From assembly GCF_900094575.1 (NCBI RefSeq), contig NZ_FMAE01000001.1, positions 806,001-870,000 of the forward strand: a stretch of DNA of 64,000 nucleotides, written 5' to 3'. Below are positions 42,702 to 53,600 of this stretch, piece after piece. The position numbers and the translations under genes were made by a program. Origin of the DNA: Bradyrhizobium yuanmingense (lineage in GTDB: Bacteria > Pseudomonadota > Alphaproteobacteria > Rhizobiales > Xanthobacteraceae). The notes below the pieces were generated by a model. The model worked only from the letters and a program-made list of their open reading frames with translations, did no database searches and was not told the origin of the DNA. Each line of letters opens with the position of its first letter. Position 1 is the stretch's first letter.

Positions 42702-43355
42702 ATACTCGACCTCGAGCTCCTCGATCTCGGCCGGCTCCTCCTTCGCCGCCGCGACCCATTCCTGCATCTCGGGCATGGCCATGATGGTGTCGGCATAGGC
42801 CTTGAGCGGCGGTGCGAGCTTGACGTCATAGGTCACGAAGCGCGTTACGACGGGAGCGTACATCGCATCCGCCATGGTGCGCTTCTCGCCAAACAGGAAG
42901 GGACCGCCCGATTTCTCCAGGCAGTCGCGCCAGATGAACCAGACCCGGTCGATATCGGCCTGCGCCCGCGACCAGATCTTGAAGCCGGGAAAGTGCCCCT
43001 TCAGGTTGACCGGCAGCGAGGCGCGCAGCGTGGTGAAGCCGGAATGGATTTCGCCCGAGATCGAGCGGCAATGGGCGCGCTGGATGCGGTCGGCCGGCAA
43101 CAGGCCGGCGTCCGGCATGACCTCGTTGAGATATTCGGCAATCGCCAGCGTGTCCCAGACCACGGCGCTCTCGTGCCGCAGGCACGGCACCAGGATCGAG
43201 GACGACAGCAGCAGGATCTCCGCACGCGCCGACGGATCGTCCGGCGCGGTGACGATCTCCTCGAAATCGAGCCCGGAGAATTTCGTCAGCAGCCAGCCAC
43301 GCAGCGACCAGGACGAGTAGTTCTTGCTGCTGATGGTCAGTGTCGCCTTCGCCAT
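42699..43355 (-). CDS. Glutathione S-transferase family protein
   Basis: 218 residues. N-terminus ATLTISSKNYSSWSLRGWLL carries the likely glutathione Ser. It then has SSSILVPCLRHESAVVWDTL (cis-Pro and AVWDT in place of ES) and a helical C-domain with FLFGEKRTMADAMYAPVVTR. This is the YfcF/YibF-neighbouring type found in many rhizobia. C-terminal tail acidic (EEPAEIEELEVEY). Cytosolic. Substrate unknown. It is divergent from phaZ. Confidence 0.9.
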   Translation of the reverse strand: MAKATLTISSKNYSSWSLRGWLLTKFSGLDFEEIVTAPDDPSARAEILLLSSSILVPCLRHESAVVWDTLAIAEYLNEVMPDAGLLPADRIQRAHCRSISGEIHSGFTTLRASLPVNLKGHFPGFKIWSRAQADIDRVWFIWRDCLEKSGGPFLFGEKRTMADAMYAPVVTRFVTYDVKLAPPLKAYADTIMAMPEMQEWVAAAKEEPAEIEELEVEY

Positions 43356-43520
43356 AGAGCCCTTCCCTCACGCCTGGGCAACGCACCGCCGCGCGTGCGT
43401 GCCCGTGATCTGTGCCTACCCGACCGGGGCGCAGCAAGCGACGTGCCAATTTTCCGGGCGGTCCGGCTCCCGTCTGGCTTCGATATTGCATCACGACAGG
43501 AGGCAAGTGGGCGCTTCAGT

Positions 43521-44744
43521 ATGATGTCGATGTATTATCAGGCTTTTCAGAACCACATGGACCTGACGGCGCCATGGCGCGCGGGGGCTTCGTCCGCACT
43601 CAAATTCCTCAATCTGGTGCCTCAGGGCTCATCGGACCAAGTGGTCGGCCGGCTTTCGGCCGCGCTGGAGCTGATCTCGCGCTCCACCCTCACCTATGAC
43701 CGTCCCGCCTACGGCATCGACAGCGTCATGGTGGGCAACCGCGACGTCGCGGTCAGCGAGGAGATCGCCTACGCGACGCCGTTCGGCTCGCTGCTGCACT
43801 TCAGGAAACACGGCGTGGCCGAGCAGCCGCGCATGCTGCTGGTTGCGCCGATGTCCGGACACTTCGCCACGCTCCTGCGCGGCACCGTGAAGACGCTGCT
43901 GCAGGACCACGACGTCTACATCACCGACTGGCACAATCCGCGCGACATCCCGCGCAGCGAGGGCCGCTTCGGGCTCGACGACTACACCGAGCACCTGATC
44001 GACTTCCTCGGGCAGCTCGGGCCGCGCCCGCACATGGTGGCGATCTGCCAGCCGTCCGTCTCCGCGCTCGCGGCCGCCGCGATCATGTGCGAGGACAACC
44101 ATCCCTCGCGCCCGGCGACGCTGACGCTGATGGCCGGCCCGATCGACACACGGATCCAGCCGACCAGGGTCAACGAATTCGCCAAGAGCAAGCCGATCGA
44201 ATGGTTCGAGCGCAATCTGATCAACTACGTGCCGGTGCAGTGCCGCGGCGCTCTGCGCAAGGTGTATCCCGGCTTCGTGCAGCTCACCGCCTTCGTCTCG
44301 ATGAATCTCGAGCGCCACATCAAGCAGCATCTCGACCTCGCCAACCACATCGCCAAGGGCGAGAAGGAGAAGGCCGCGACCATCAAGACCTTCTACGACG
44401 AATATTTCGCCGTGATGGATCTGCCGGCCGAATTCTACATCGAGACCGTGCGCGACGTGTTCCAGGAGCATCTCCTGCCGCAAGGCAAGCTGATGCATCG
44501 CGGCCGTCCGGTGAACACCAGGGCGGTCAGCCGCATGGGGCTGATGACGGTCGAGGGCGAGAAGGACGACATCTGCTCGATCGGCCAGACGCTCGCCGCC
44601 CAGGACCTCTGCACCGGCGTACGCGCCTATCGCCGCGTCCACCACATGCAGGCCGGCGTCGGCCATTACGGCGTGTTCTCCGGCAAGCGCTGGAACAACG
44701 AGATCTATCCGCTGCTGCGGGATTTCGTGCACGTGAATTCGTGA
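43521..44744 (+). CDS. phaZ: Intracellular polyhydroxyalkanoate (PHB) depolymerase
   Basis: 407 residues. Starts MMSMYYQAFQNHMDLTAPWR. It has the alpha/beta-hydrolase core with a Cys nucleophile, C176 in VAICQPSVSALA, the hallmark of intracellular PhaZ (the ICQPS box), and the later GEKDDICSIGQT (Asp) and MQAGVGHYGVFSGKRWNN (His). It degrades native PHB granules in the cytoplasm to hydroxybutyrate. No signal peptide, no phasin or synthase nearby. The ATG pair at 43521 begins the family; upstream open frame is antisense to GST. Confidence 0.94.
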   Translation: MMSMYYQAFQNHMDLTAPWRAGASSALKFLNLVPQGSSDQVVGRLSAALELISRSTLTYDRPAYGIDSVMVGNRDVAVSEEIAYATPFGSLLHFRKHGVAEQPRMLLVAPMSGHFATLLRGTVKTLLQDHDVYITDWHNPRDIPRSEGRFGLDDYTEHLIDFLGQLGPRPHMVAICQPSVSALAAAAIMCEDNHPSRPATLTLMAGPIDTRIQPTRVNEFAKSKPIEWFERNLINYVPVQCRGALRKVYPGFVQLTAFVSMNLERHIKQHLDLANHIAKGEKEKAATIKTFYDEYFAVMDLPAEFYIETVRDVFQEHLLPQGKLMHRGRPVNTRAVSRMGLMTVEGEKDDICSIGQTLAAQDLCTGVRAYRRVHHMQAGVGHYGVFSGKRWNNEIYPLLRDFVHVNS

Positions 44745-44775
44745 GGCGCACGCCGGGGCGCACGAGAGCTACTCT

Positions 44776-46680
44776 TCAAGCTCGTATCGCGCTGGGCCAC
44801 GCGATGATTTGCCCTGACATCACAAGGCGGTTGCGCCCGCTCTCCTTGGCGGCGTAGAGCGCCTTATCCGCGGCCGCTATCAACGACGTGAAATCAGCAT
44901 TATCGCCGAACGACATATGTGTGGCGCCACCAATACTGAGGGTGACCTGCTTGGATGGCGGGTTGAGCGCGTGCAGGATGCCGAGGTCTTGAATCGCTTG
45001 CCGGATTCGCTCGCCGACCTGCTCGCACCCTCCCGTGTCCGTATTTGGTAGCAGCAAGGCGAATTCCTCACCACCATACCGAGCGGCCAAGTCTGCTGGC
45101 CGCCGGGCCTGTTCTGCCAGGACCCCGGCGACCGAGCGGAGACATGCATCGCCCGCCTGATGCCCGTACTGATCATTGAAACTCTTGAAATGATCGACAT
45201 CCATCAGCAACAGTGACAGAGGCCTTCCTTCGCGCCTGGCTCGGTCCCATTCCGCCTCTAGCCGCTCGTCGAAGTGTCTGCGGTTTGCCAAGTCCGTCAG
45301 GCCATCCGAACTGGCGAGAGCCGCCAGCTTATCTTCCAGGTCCTTACGTTCGGTCATGTCGCGCGAGATCGCCACCACGCCGTTGATGTCTCCACTCTGC
45401 GCACTCCTGGCGACGCGCAGCGCGGTTTCGATCCAGACCTCGCCTTTCTCGCGATGCCGAGTGCGATAAGTGATTCTCGCCTCCTCGGCTTCGCCGTTCA
45501 TCAACGCGGAGATCGTCTCCTCAACCCGCGCCAGATCCGCCGGATTTATGCCGGCGAGGGCCGACGTATCCACCAATTCGTTCGGAGCCCAGCCGAGGAC
45601 TCGCGCGCTGGACGGCGACGTATAGAGAATCCGTCCATCGACCGCTATACGCATGACCATGTCTCCCGACTGCTCCGCGAGGAGACGAAAATCCGCCTCC
45701 TTGGCGATCAGAGCAGCGGCCATCTTCTGCCGCATGTGCAACTGGCGCACCAGCCAAACCCCCGCAACAGCGAGCCCTCCTATCAGTCCCAGCACCGCAA
45801 CCACGCGCGTCAGCGCCGCTTTGCGCCAGGGGGCCAAGACGTCGTCTTCCGATTCCGTCGCAACCACGACAACAGGGTAGCGACTGCTGAGTTGATAAAA
45901 GCTCAGACGCCGAACGCCGTCGAGAGGCGACGTGAAGTAGTAGACGTCCGCACTTGGCCGCTCGCGGAAATTCCTAAAAAGCGGTGCATTCGACAGATCG
46001 CGACCCGTATATCCGTTGTCCGGGCTACGCGCGAGGACAACGCCCTTCGCGGTCGCCAGTGCAATTGAGCCGTTCTGGCCAACGTCGAATCCGCGATAGA
46101 ATTGCAAAAAATAGTCGACATCGATCGTGGTAAGAGCCACTCCGGCAAAACTGCCGTCAGGATGATCGAAGCGCCTTGACGCAGTGATGATCCATTGCCC
46201 CCCCGATCTGCTCCTCACTGGACCCCCAATGAAGGTTCCTCGCTCAGCCACGGCGCGATGATGCTGGAAATACTCGCGGTCGCTGTTGTTGAGGCCGGCG
46301 AAATCCACGGGCTCGCTGGTTGCGAGCCAGCGGCCGGTCTCGTCATAGACGAACACAGCTCGAATCCGGTTCGCGGCTTTGCGCCGGGAAAGAAAGGTCT
46401 GAATCTTCGCGATCGCCGCCGGGCTGGTCCCCTCGAGTTCGAGTTGGCCGACCAACACATTGAGAACGGTGTCCGCGAGTTCGAACGTATCGTCCGCGTG
46501 TTGCGTCACCGACCGGGCCAGATTGGCCACGTCTGTTTCCGAGCCCTTCAGCAGCGTCTGTCGCTGGGACCACTCCCGCCAGCCGCTGAGCGCGAAAATC
46601 GCCAAGCAAGCGACCGCCACGAACGCGGAGGCCCAGAGCGTCAGACGCCCCTTCCGAAGATCGCTGCGGTGATCGATCAA
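44776..46680 (-). CDS. Membrane diguanylate cyclase (dCache-like sensor, PAS, GGDEF)
   Basis: 634 residues. TM1 (about 12-31), a periplasmic sensor of the Cache type (about 35-280), TM2 (about 290-310), PAS (about 325-445; ILYTSPSSARVLGWAPNELV) and GGDEF (about 460-620). The active motif is RYGGEEFALLLP, with a complete inhibitory I-site RPAD five residues before it. Makes c-di-GMP. No EAL domain. The adjacent upstream gene is a glycosyltransferase with a PilZ (c-di-GMP-binding) domain, so this enzyme may supply its activator. Confidence 0.93.
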   Translation of the reverse strand: MIDHRSDLRKGRLTLWASAFVAVACLAIFALSGWREWSQRQTLLKGSETDVANLARSVTQHADDTFELADTVLNVLVGQLELEGTSPAAIAKIQTFLSRRKAANRIRAVFVYDETGRWLATSEPVDFAGLNNSDREYFQHHRAVAERGTFIGGPVRSRSGGQWIITASRRFDHPDGSFAGVALTTIDVDYFLQFYRGFDVGQNGSIALATAKGVVLARSPDNGYTGRDLSNAPLFRNFRERPSADVYYFTSPLDGVRRLSFYQLSSRYPVVVVATESEDDVLAPWRKAALTRVVAVLGLIGGLAVAGVWLVRQLHMRQKMAAALIAKEADFRLLAEQSGDMVMRIAVDGRILYTSPSSARVLGWAPNELVDTSALAGINPADLARVEETISALMNGEAEEARITYRTRHREKGEVWIETALRVARSAQSGDINGVVAISRDMTERKDLEDKLAALASSDGLTDLANRRHFDERLEAEWDRARREGRPLSLLLMDVDHFKSFNDQYGHQAGDACLRSVAGVLAEQARRPADLAARYGGEEFALLLPNTDTGGCEQVGERIRQAIQDLGILHALNPPSKQVTLSIGGATHMSFGDNADFTSLIAAADKALYAAKESGRNRLVMSGQIIAWPSAIRA

Positions 46681-46851
46681 GAGATGCTCCCTGCACCCTC
46701 AACCCCGTAAACGCCTTGGGCTAAAGGATGGTTGCTCGTTCCGCTTGTGATTTTTTGGAGAACACCGGAAGGAGATTGACGGCATCGATGAGCGGCTTGA
46801 CCGTCGATCGATAGCGCATGGACTGGTCCGGCGAGAAGGACAACACAGCAA

Positions 46852-49044
46852 TCAACTCGGCGCGACGGCTTCGATTACTGTGCCGGCCACTCGGCCAAAG
46901 CCAGGTTCAGTAAAACTCGTCGGATGCAGGCTTCGAGCTCCGGCAAGAAGTGCAAAATCGTCTGTCCGCGGTTGAGGCCGAATGACCATGCTCTCTGCCG
47001 GCAGACGCTCGGTCGGCGAGATCGACGCGGGCTTCGCGCCGCCTGCAACAATGTGGGGCAACGGTGCGGCCATCAACCAGATGTTCTTAAGCATCGCCCT
47101 ATTCACCGAGCACGCGACGACACCTTTCCGCTTCAGACGGGCGACGGTAAAGAGCTTGCGGATCAGCAGGTCTCGTTCAAGCGACTGCGGCAATTTGAAC
47201 TGCACCCCGATGAGCCGGCCCCTTTGTTGCGCAATCACCGCATCGACCCATCCGACCTGCATGATGTGCACGCGCAGCGGTTCTCCGGCGCGAGGACAGT
47301 CAATACCGGAGCCAAGCAGAACGCCGGCGCCAGAGAGGGAGATGTTGCTCACGCGTCCAGAAAGCTGCTCGCCGGTCGCGGTCTGGATCAAGATAGTTTC
47401 GTCGATGTCGAAACGCTCCTCGGTACGTCCCATCCGCGCCTGCAGCGAGGTCATGCAGACGAAGAAAAGCACGACGATGTTCACGACCGACCAGAAGGCG
47501 ACCATCGGTAGAGCGGCCGGATGATCGATGATGCGCCATTCCGGGATCGTGTTCAGAACCACACCGACAACCGTCAACGCCATCAAGACCGCCGACGGCC
47601 AGAATATCTCCGCAGCGTAACTTGCGCGCCGCGCGGCAGCGCCCTTCGGCGTCACCCTGAACGCATGTCCCGCCGGCTTGACGAGAGTCCCCAGCACCGT
47701 CGGCAATATCTTGAAGCTCTGGATCGTCGCCGACACCTGAGCGGCGAGCGGAAAATGCACGTGCGGCGCGAACCAGGAGATGCCGCCGTTGAGCGCCAGG
47801 ATCGCGGGGAACAAGTAGTAGAACACCGATTCGGGGGTGACATCGACGACAGGCGCCAAGCCGGTCCACATGAACACGATCGGAACCACCACGACCATGA
47901 GCGCCCGCAAGCCCAATGAGAGCCAATGCGTCGGAAAGAAGAGGAGCCGATGCATCAAGCCCAGTCCGGGGCCGAGCGGACCGGCGGCGAGGTACAGCGT
48001 CTGAATCGCGCCACGCGCCCAGCGTTGCCGCTGCACGAAAAAGGCATCAAGGCTTTCCGGCGCCAGTCCAATCGCCAGCGGTTCGCAGAGATAGCGGGTG
48101 ACGTATCCCTTGCGCAGCAGGACGAGCGTCAGCAGGATGTCTTCCGTAATGGACTGGGTCGGCAAGGCATCGCCTACCGCGCGGAGTGCTGCGCGACGCG
48201 TGACGGAGTTGGACCCACAACAAAAGGCACCATCCCAGCCGTCGCGCGCGGGCATGATGGAATCGAAGAAGAACCGTTGCTCGTCCGGCAGTCCCCTGTG
48301 CAGGCCGAGATTCGCCTGCATCGGGTCCTCATTGTAGAAGGCGTGCGGGATCTGAACGATTCCGACCTTTGGATCAGCGAAGAAGCCCATCGTGCGCATC
48401 AGGAAATTGCGCTGCGGCACGAAATCCGCATCAAAGATCGCGAAGAACTCGCCGCTCGTCTTGGTCAGGGCATGATTGATATTGCCGGCCTTGGCATTCA
48501 AATTGTCGGCGCGCGTGAGATAGCCGGCGCCCTTTTGCGTGCAGAGTGCCCTGAGCCAAGGCCTGCGACCATCATCCAAGATCCACACCTGGACGTTCGG
48601 ATAGTCCAGGCACAGCGCGCCGGTGATCGTCTTTTCCAGCACCTCGAATGGCTCGTCGTAGGTCGGAATAAAGACGTCGACCGAGGGCAGCTCATCATCC
48701 GGCAGGCTGCGAAGCCGACGCTCGTGCTGATCTGCTTCGCTTCGGCGATCGGTCCTGCGAAGGAACGTCAGATAGAGAATGAACTGATCTGTGAAAGTCA
48801 GAAGCTCGACGAACAGACAGAACCAGATCCAGCCGACCTGATACCAGGTCCCGCTTGCCGGCAGCACTGTGGTGAAAATACGCCATTCGAGATAGTGGGC
48901 CACCACAAGCCAAACCACAACAAAGACCGCAAGACGCGCCCAAGGGCGCGCGACCGGAAAGGTCGGCGCCAACAGATACATCGCAGCAAAGATGCCCAGC
49001 ATCGGCGCGAACAGCTGAGAGAGAGGCAGAGTCATGGCTTGCAT
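46852..49044 (-). CDS. Processive family-2 glycosyltransferase with PilZ domain (BcsA/BgsA-like)
   Basis: 730 residues. Two N-terminal membrane helix groups. GT-A domain with D157-D158 (WILDDGRRPW), AIFDADFVPQR, TED in QSITEDILLT, and QRQRWARG: the D, DxD, TED, QxxRW set of processive beta-glycan synthases. Several more membrane helices follow. A PilZ domain (about 545-640) has RTEERF (RxxxR) and VSNISLSGAGVLL (NxSxxG), the c-di-GMP-binding pair. The tail is about 90 residues. Starts 12 bases after the HlyD-like gene. A beta-glucan or cellulose-like product is likely; no BcsB, BcsC or BcsZ is present. Confidence 0.92.
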   Translation of the reverse strand: MQAMTLPLSQLFAPMLGIFAAMYLLAPTFPVARPWARLAVFVVVWLVVAHYLEWRIFTTVLPASGTWYQVGWIWFCLFVELLTFTDQFILYLTFLRRTDRRSEADQHERRLRSLPDDELPSVDVFIPTYDEPFEVLEKTITGALCLDYPNVQVWILDDGRRPWLRALCTQKGAGYLTRADNLNAKAGNINHALTKTSGEFFAIFDADFVPQRNFLMRTMGFFADPKVGIVQIPHAFYNEDPMQANLGLHRGLPDEQRFFFDSIMPARDGWDGAFCCGSNSVTRRAALRAVGDALPTQSITEDILLTLVLLRKGYVTRYLCEPLAIGLAPESLDAFFVQRQRWARGAIQTLYLAAGPLGPGLGLMHRLLFFPTHWLSLGLRALMVVVVPIVFMWTGLAPVVDVTPESVFYYLFPAILALNGGISWFAPHVHFPLAAQVSATIQSFKILPTVLGTLVKPAGHAFRVTPKGAAARRASYAAEIFWPSAVLMALTVVGVVLNTIPEWRIIDHPAALPMVAFWSVVNIVVLFFVCMTSLQARMGRTEERFDIDETILIQTATGEQLSGRVSNISLSGAGVLLGSGIDCPRAGEPLRVHIMQVGWVDAVIAQQRGRLIGVQFKLPQSLERDLLIRKLFTVARLKRKGVVACSVNRAMLKNIWLMAAPLPHIVAGGAKPASISPTERLPAESMVIRPQPRTDDFALLAGARSLHPTSFTEPGFGRVAGTVIEAVAPS

Positions 49045-49056
49045 GGAACATCTCGC

Positions 49057-50337
49057 TCACAGGAGCGATTGGTCGAGTTCCAGGCGAGCGGTCAGCCATT
49101 TCAACTTCGAGCTGACCAATCGTAGCAGGCCGTCGGCTCTGCGCTCGAAGCGCACCTCAGCCAATCGTCCGATATCGCAGGAGCCGTTGCGGTCGGCCGA
49201 CGTCTCATTGGGCGGAAGCGATATCTCAATGGTAATGTTGCCCGGATCAGGCCGCGGCACCCGAGCCGCAAGCAGCCGATCATCGCCGTACGCGGCCGAT
49301 CCGCGGACCTGCCGGATCTGGCCGCTCTTCCATTCGCGACTCCCAATCAGACGGACGGTAGCCGCATCTCCAGCCTTGATCTTCTCGAAATCGCGCTCGG
49401 GTAGTTCAACGACGATAAACCGGCGTTTGCAATCTGCGAAATCGAAGACCGACTGCCCTTCCGTGACCATCGAGCCCGGGCTGGCCGCGACCGACCAGAC
49501 CACATGGGCTGCGGGCAAGGACAGATCGTAGTGATCGAGACGATCAAGTCGAGTGCGTTCCTCTGCAATTTCCGCGGCCAACTGCGCGGCACGTGAGCTG
49601 TTCTGCAACAGGTCTGTCTCGAGCTCCTGGCGGCGGAGGACAAGCCGCTCGCGCTGCTGCTGAGAATAGGGCACGTCGTTGGCATCGCCACGAAGATAAA
49701 TGCCCTTGTCGGCCGCCCCCAATTCCGTCTTGAGGCGCCGCAGGCGTTCATCGGCCATCTGGCACCGCGTTGCGGTTGCCTCCTGCGAGGCCTGGGCCTC
49801 ACCGGAGCGGATCTGCGAACTGATGCCGAGCTTCACGAGCCTCTCCATCCGGCCCGCGACATCGTTCCGCTGCCGCGCCTCAGCGAGACAGCCGCCTTTT
49901 TCAACTTCCGTTTCACCTATCTCGTGGCGCAGGCGCGCTACCATCCCCGAACGATAGTCCTCGCTTCGCTCGCGGAGCTTGCGATCGAGCTCGGCGATTT
50001 CCTCGAGTTGCCGGCGTGCGAGCTCGGCGCGTTTGGTGGACATGGCCAGCTGCTGATCAAGGTCCATGAGGTGCCGGCGATCCGGCGAACGCGCCTCGAC
50101 CAGCGGCACCATCCGGGTGTGCTCGAAATATTCGCCCTTGCGGGGAAGATCTGACGAGAGCTGACCCGCCATCGGCGCAGTCACCCGCATGAGCTCGGCA
50201 TTGACATAGGCGGAGGGCGCGACTCGGTAGGTCACATACGGCAACAGGGCCCATCCGCTGAGAGCGATGATCCCGAGCGCCAGGGACCGCCGAGCGATCC
50301 GGCTGCGAATGAAACGTTCGACATGCAGGCGAACCAC
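49057..50337 (-). CDS. HlyD-family membrane-fusion protein
   Basis: 426 residues. One N-terminal membrane helix (LALGIIALSGWALLPYVTY), then a first beta/lipoyl half (VNAELMRVTAPMAGQLSSD), a long coiled coil (about 85-290), and the second half (HVVWSVAASPGSMVTEGQSV). It bridges the inner membrane and periplasm. Gene order HlyD-like then synthase is the same as bgsB-bgsA of Sinorhizobium meliloti mixed-linkage glucan, where the fusion protein aids secretion. That match is from gene order and domain type; the product is not proven. Confidence 0.88.
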   Translation of the reverse strand: MVRLHVERFIRSRIARRSLALGIIALSGWALLPYVTYRVAPSAYVNAELMRVTAPMAGQLSSDLPRKGEYFEHTRMVPLVEARSPDRRHLMDLDQQLAMSTKRAELARRQLEEIAELDRKLRERSEDYRSGMVARLRHEIGETEVEKGGCLAEARQRNDVAGRMERLVKLGISSQIRSGEAQASQEATATRCQMADERLRRLKTELGAADKGIYLRGDANDVPYSQQQRERLVLRRQELETDLLQNSSRAAQLAAEIAEERTRLDRLDHYDLSLPAAHVVWSVAASPGSMVTEGQSVFDFADCKRRFIVVELPERDFEKIKAGDAATVRLIGSREWKSGQIRQVRGSAAYGDDRLLAARVPRPDPGNITIEISLPPNETSADRNGSCDIGRLAEVRFERRADGLLRLVSSKLKWLTARLELDQSLL

Positions 50338-50653
50338 GACTGGATCTCCAAATGGGCTTTGGTCGCTCCGCCTGCCCTTGCGAAGGCAAGCCTATCACCG
50401 CATGGCCCAGGTGTTGGCATGAAGCCTGCGCCTTGAGACAATGAGCAATCCGACAACAGCTGCTTGCCGAAATCAGGATTCGCCGCCGCAGCAGACTCCC
50501 CCTCGCAACCACGAGAAGCATATCTAGCTTTCACCACAGCAGGTTAAGACGTGTCAAAACCGGAGAACTACGGCTCGGGAATCGAGAACAAGATGCCGAC
50601 CTATTCTGGCTTGAAGTCGGCGCGGCGCTTGTACTGATCGAATGGCGGCGCGG
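50338..50653. other. Intergenic region between HlyD-like and cyclase genes
   Basis: 316 bases with no convincing gene. A small hairpin (cttgc-gaag-gcaag, 50378-50391) lies near the HlyD-like start. Promoter of the polysaccharide operon is likely here, but no named site is seen. Confidence 0.45.
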
Positions 50654-53600
50654 CTAACGCCCATTCCTAAGCAGCTCTTTCGCTTCCGCGAATTCGGGAA
50701 GACCATGCTCCGCCTCGAATTGAGCGACCACGGGCGCAAGCACTTCGGATAGCGTACGCGCTCGGCCATTTGTCTTGTACAGGCGTGCAAGTTCAAGAGC
50801 GCTGCGCAGCTCAAAGGTCTTGGTCTGCTGATGTTGTGCGATGTCCAGCGCCCGCTTGAGGGCGTCTTCGGCACTGGATTCGTCCGAAGGATTATGGCGC
50901 GATAAGAGTTTACCGCGGACACGATGCAGCTCGGCATCAAGCCAATGCTGGCCGGATTGTCCCGTCCCGGCGATCAATTCGTCCAGGATTTCCAGCCCGG
51001 TCTCGACGTCGCCTAAATCTGCAATCGCCAGGGCGACATGCATCCCCCAGAACGGTTCGCAGAGGTAGCAATCGTTCTCGTGCAGGAAGGTCCAGCCGTG
51101 ACGCATGTCCGCCAGTCCGGTCATTCGGTCTCCCGCACGCCACTTGGCGAGGCCGTTCAGGTAGGTGCCGGCGGCCACGTACAGCGGCATCGTGTGGTCG
51201 CGCGCGAGACCGAGCGCCAGGATCGTCTCTGTCTGCTGCAACATGCCCCCGCATACTCCGTCGAACACCGCGCGATGAACCAGCGCATTGGCCTGGGACA
51301 GCGCCCGTTTTTCTCCCGGAGTACCCACCGCTTCCGCGGCGAGCTTGCGCGCACGAGCGATGTCGCCAAGCGGCCAGAGCACCAAAGCGAGAAATCGCAT
51401 GATCACGAACGGGAGATCCAGCGCCGAAGCCCTGAAGGTCGCGGGATCCGGTTCGGCCCGATAGATCGCCAGCGCCCGCTCAAGATGCGTACGCGCGTTC
51501 AAATACTCGCCGGCGAACCAGCAGGTCACGCCCCCAGTCCAATGGGCCACGACGGCGGCCACCGGCGAGTCCGGCCGTCGCTCAGCGGCGCTCCTGATGG
51601 CATCCGCCAACTCCCGCATCGGAGCAAGTTCGCCATGGGTCAGGCAGGCATTGAAGAGGCCGGAATGGACCGGCGCAAGTTCAACGGGATCATCGATACC
51701 GGCTGCGAATTGTCGCGCGCGCGTCCATGCGGCGACCGTTTCCGGAGCGCTGTGGCCGAGGCTGCCCCGCAAGGCACGGCCATATGCGATTTGAAGATGC
51801 AGCCTGCTCATCATCCGGTGGGGCTCGCCAGGCAATTGATCGGCGATCGCGATGGCCTTGCCGAGATGCGCGATCGCCTCGGAATAGGCCGAGCGTTTCA
51901 ACGCCTGCTGGCCCGCCTTGCGCCACCATTCGAGGGCGATCTCGCTCAGCCCCGCCTCGGTGAAGTGGTGCGCGAGAACTTCCGGCTCGGTCTCGGCGAC
52001 GATTGGAAACTTGTCGCGCAGGACATCGCCAATCCGTGTGTGAAGCACCTGCCGTTTGCTCTTGAGCAGGCTCTCGTAGGCCGCTTCTTGAACAAGGGCA
52101 TGCTTGAAACTGTAATTTGCTTCGGGCGGTGTCCCACGACGCAGCAGCAGTTCGGCCTCTTCAAGTTGTCCCAGCGCCGCGCCCAGCGTCAGATCGTCGC
52201 GTCCCGCCACGGTTTTCAGCAGCGCGTACGAGAAGTCGCGGCCAATGGCGGCTCCTATCTGGGCCACCTCCTTGACCGGAGCGAGCCGATCAAGCCGCGC
52301 CATCAGCGAATCCTGCAGCGTCGCAGGGATAGCAAGCGGCGGCAGCGGATTATTCAGGCGGTAGCGCCCGGCATCCTCAACGAGCAGCCCGGACTCCAGC
52401 ACCATCTTGGTCAATTCCTCGACGAATAGCGGAATGCCATCGGTCTTGTCGATGATCTGCTCCATCATCTCGCGTGGCAGCTGGCGACCGACGACAATCT
52501 GCTCGACGAGCGCGCGCGTGTCCTGCCGATCGAGCCGGTCGAGCCGCAACAGACTGACGTTGGCGAGGCCCGACCAGGAGGGCTCGAACTCCGGCCGGGA
52601 CGTCAAGAGCACAAGTATCGGCAGTCCCCTGATCCGATCGACCGCGAGATCGAACAGTTCAAGTGTCGTGGCGTCGGCCCAATGCATATCCTCGCAGATG
52701 ATCAGCAGCGGCTGGCCTCGCGCCAGTCCCTCAAGCTGATCGAGAAGGGCGGCAAAAGTCTGCCGCCGCTGCTGCGCCGGGCTCAAGCCGAGGGGCGGGC
52801 AATGGTCGCCGGTGGGAATCGAAAGCAGAGCCGCAATGAGCGGTGTTGCCCGGGCGACCTGCTGGGTTCCTATTGCGAGCATTGCCTCGAGCTTGTCGAG
52901 TTTTTGATCCGCCGTGTCGTGCGAGCGAATTCCGGCGGCGCGCTCGAGCTGCGCGACGAAGGGATGAAGCGCACTATTGGTGTGGTAAGGCGAACACTGA
53001 TATCGCACGCGACGGTGCAACCCCAACGAGGGGCTTTCCGACAGCGTTGCCACAATACGGGACTTGCCGATGCCCGCTTCGCCGGAAATCAATACGAACT
53101 GGCCCCGCCCCTGCCATGCCTCCCGCTGGCGCGAGAGGATGAACTCGATCTCGTTCTTGCGGCCGACAAAACCGATCGAGCGCGCGGCACGAACTGCCTC
53201 GAAGCGACTCTCGGATGCAGTCGCGCCTTCCACCGCCCAGACCGCGATGGGGTCTGCCATTCCCTTGACCTCCCGACGGCCGAGATTGCGCAGGGAGAAC
53301 AGATCGCCAAGCAGCCGGCGCGTCGATGAAGCAACGACGACGACCCCCGGCTCCGCCAGACTCTGGAGCCGGGCGGCGAGGTTTGGTGTGTCGCCGATGG
53401 TTGCGTGCTCCTCCGACGCATCTCCGCTGATGAGGTCGCCGACCACCACAAGTCCGGTCGCAATTGCGATCCGCAGTTCAGCTCGTTCGTCGGTCCCTGT
53501 CTTGAGCTGGCGTATCGCGGAGATCATGTCGAGGCCGGCGCGCACCGCGCGCTCGGCATCATCTTCGTGGGCGCGCGGATAGCCGAAATAGACGAGTATT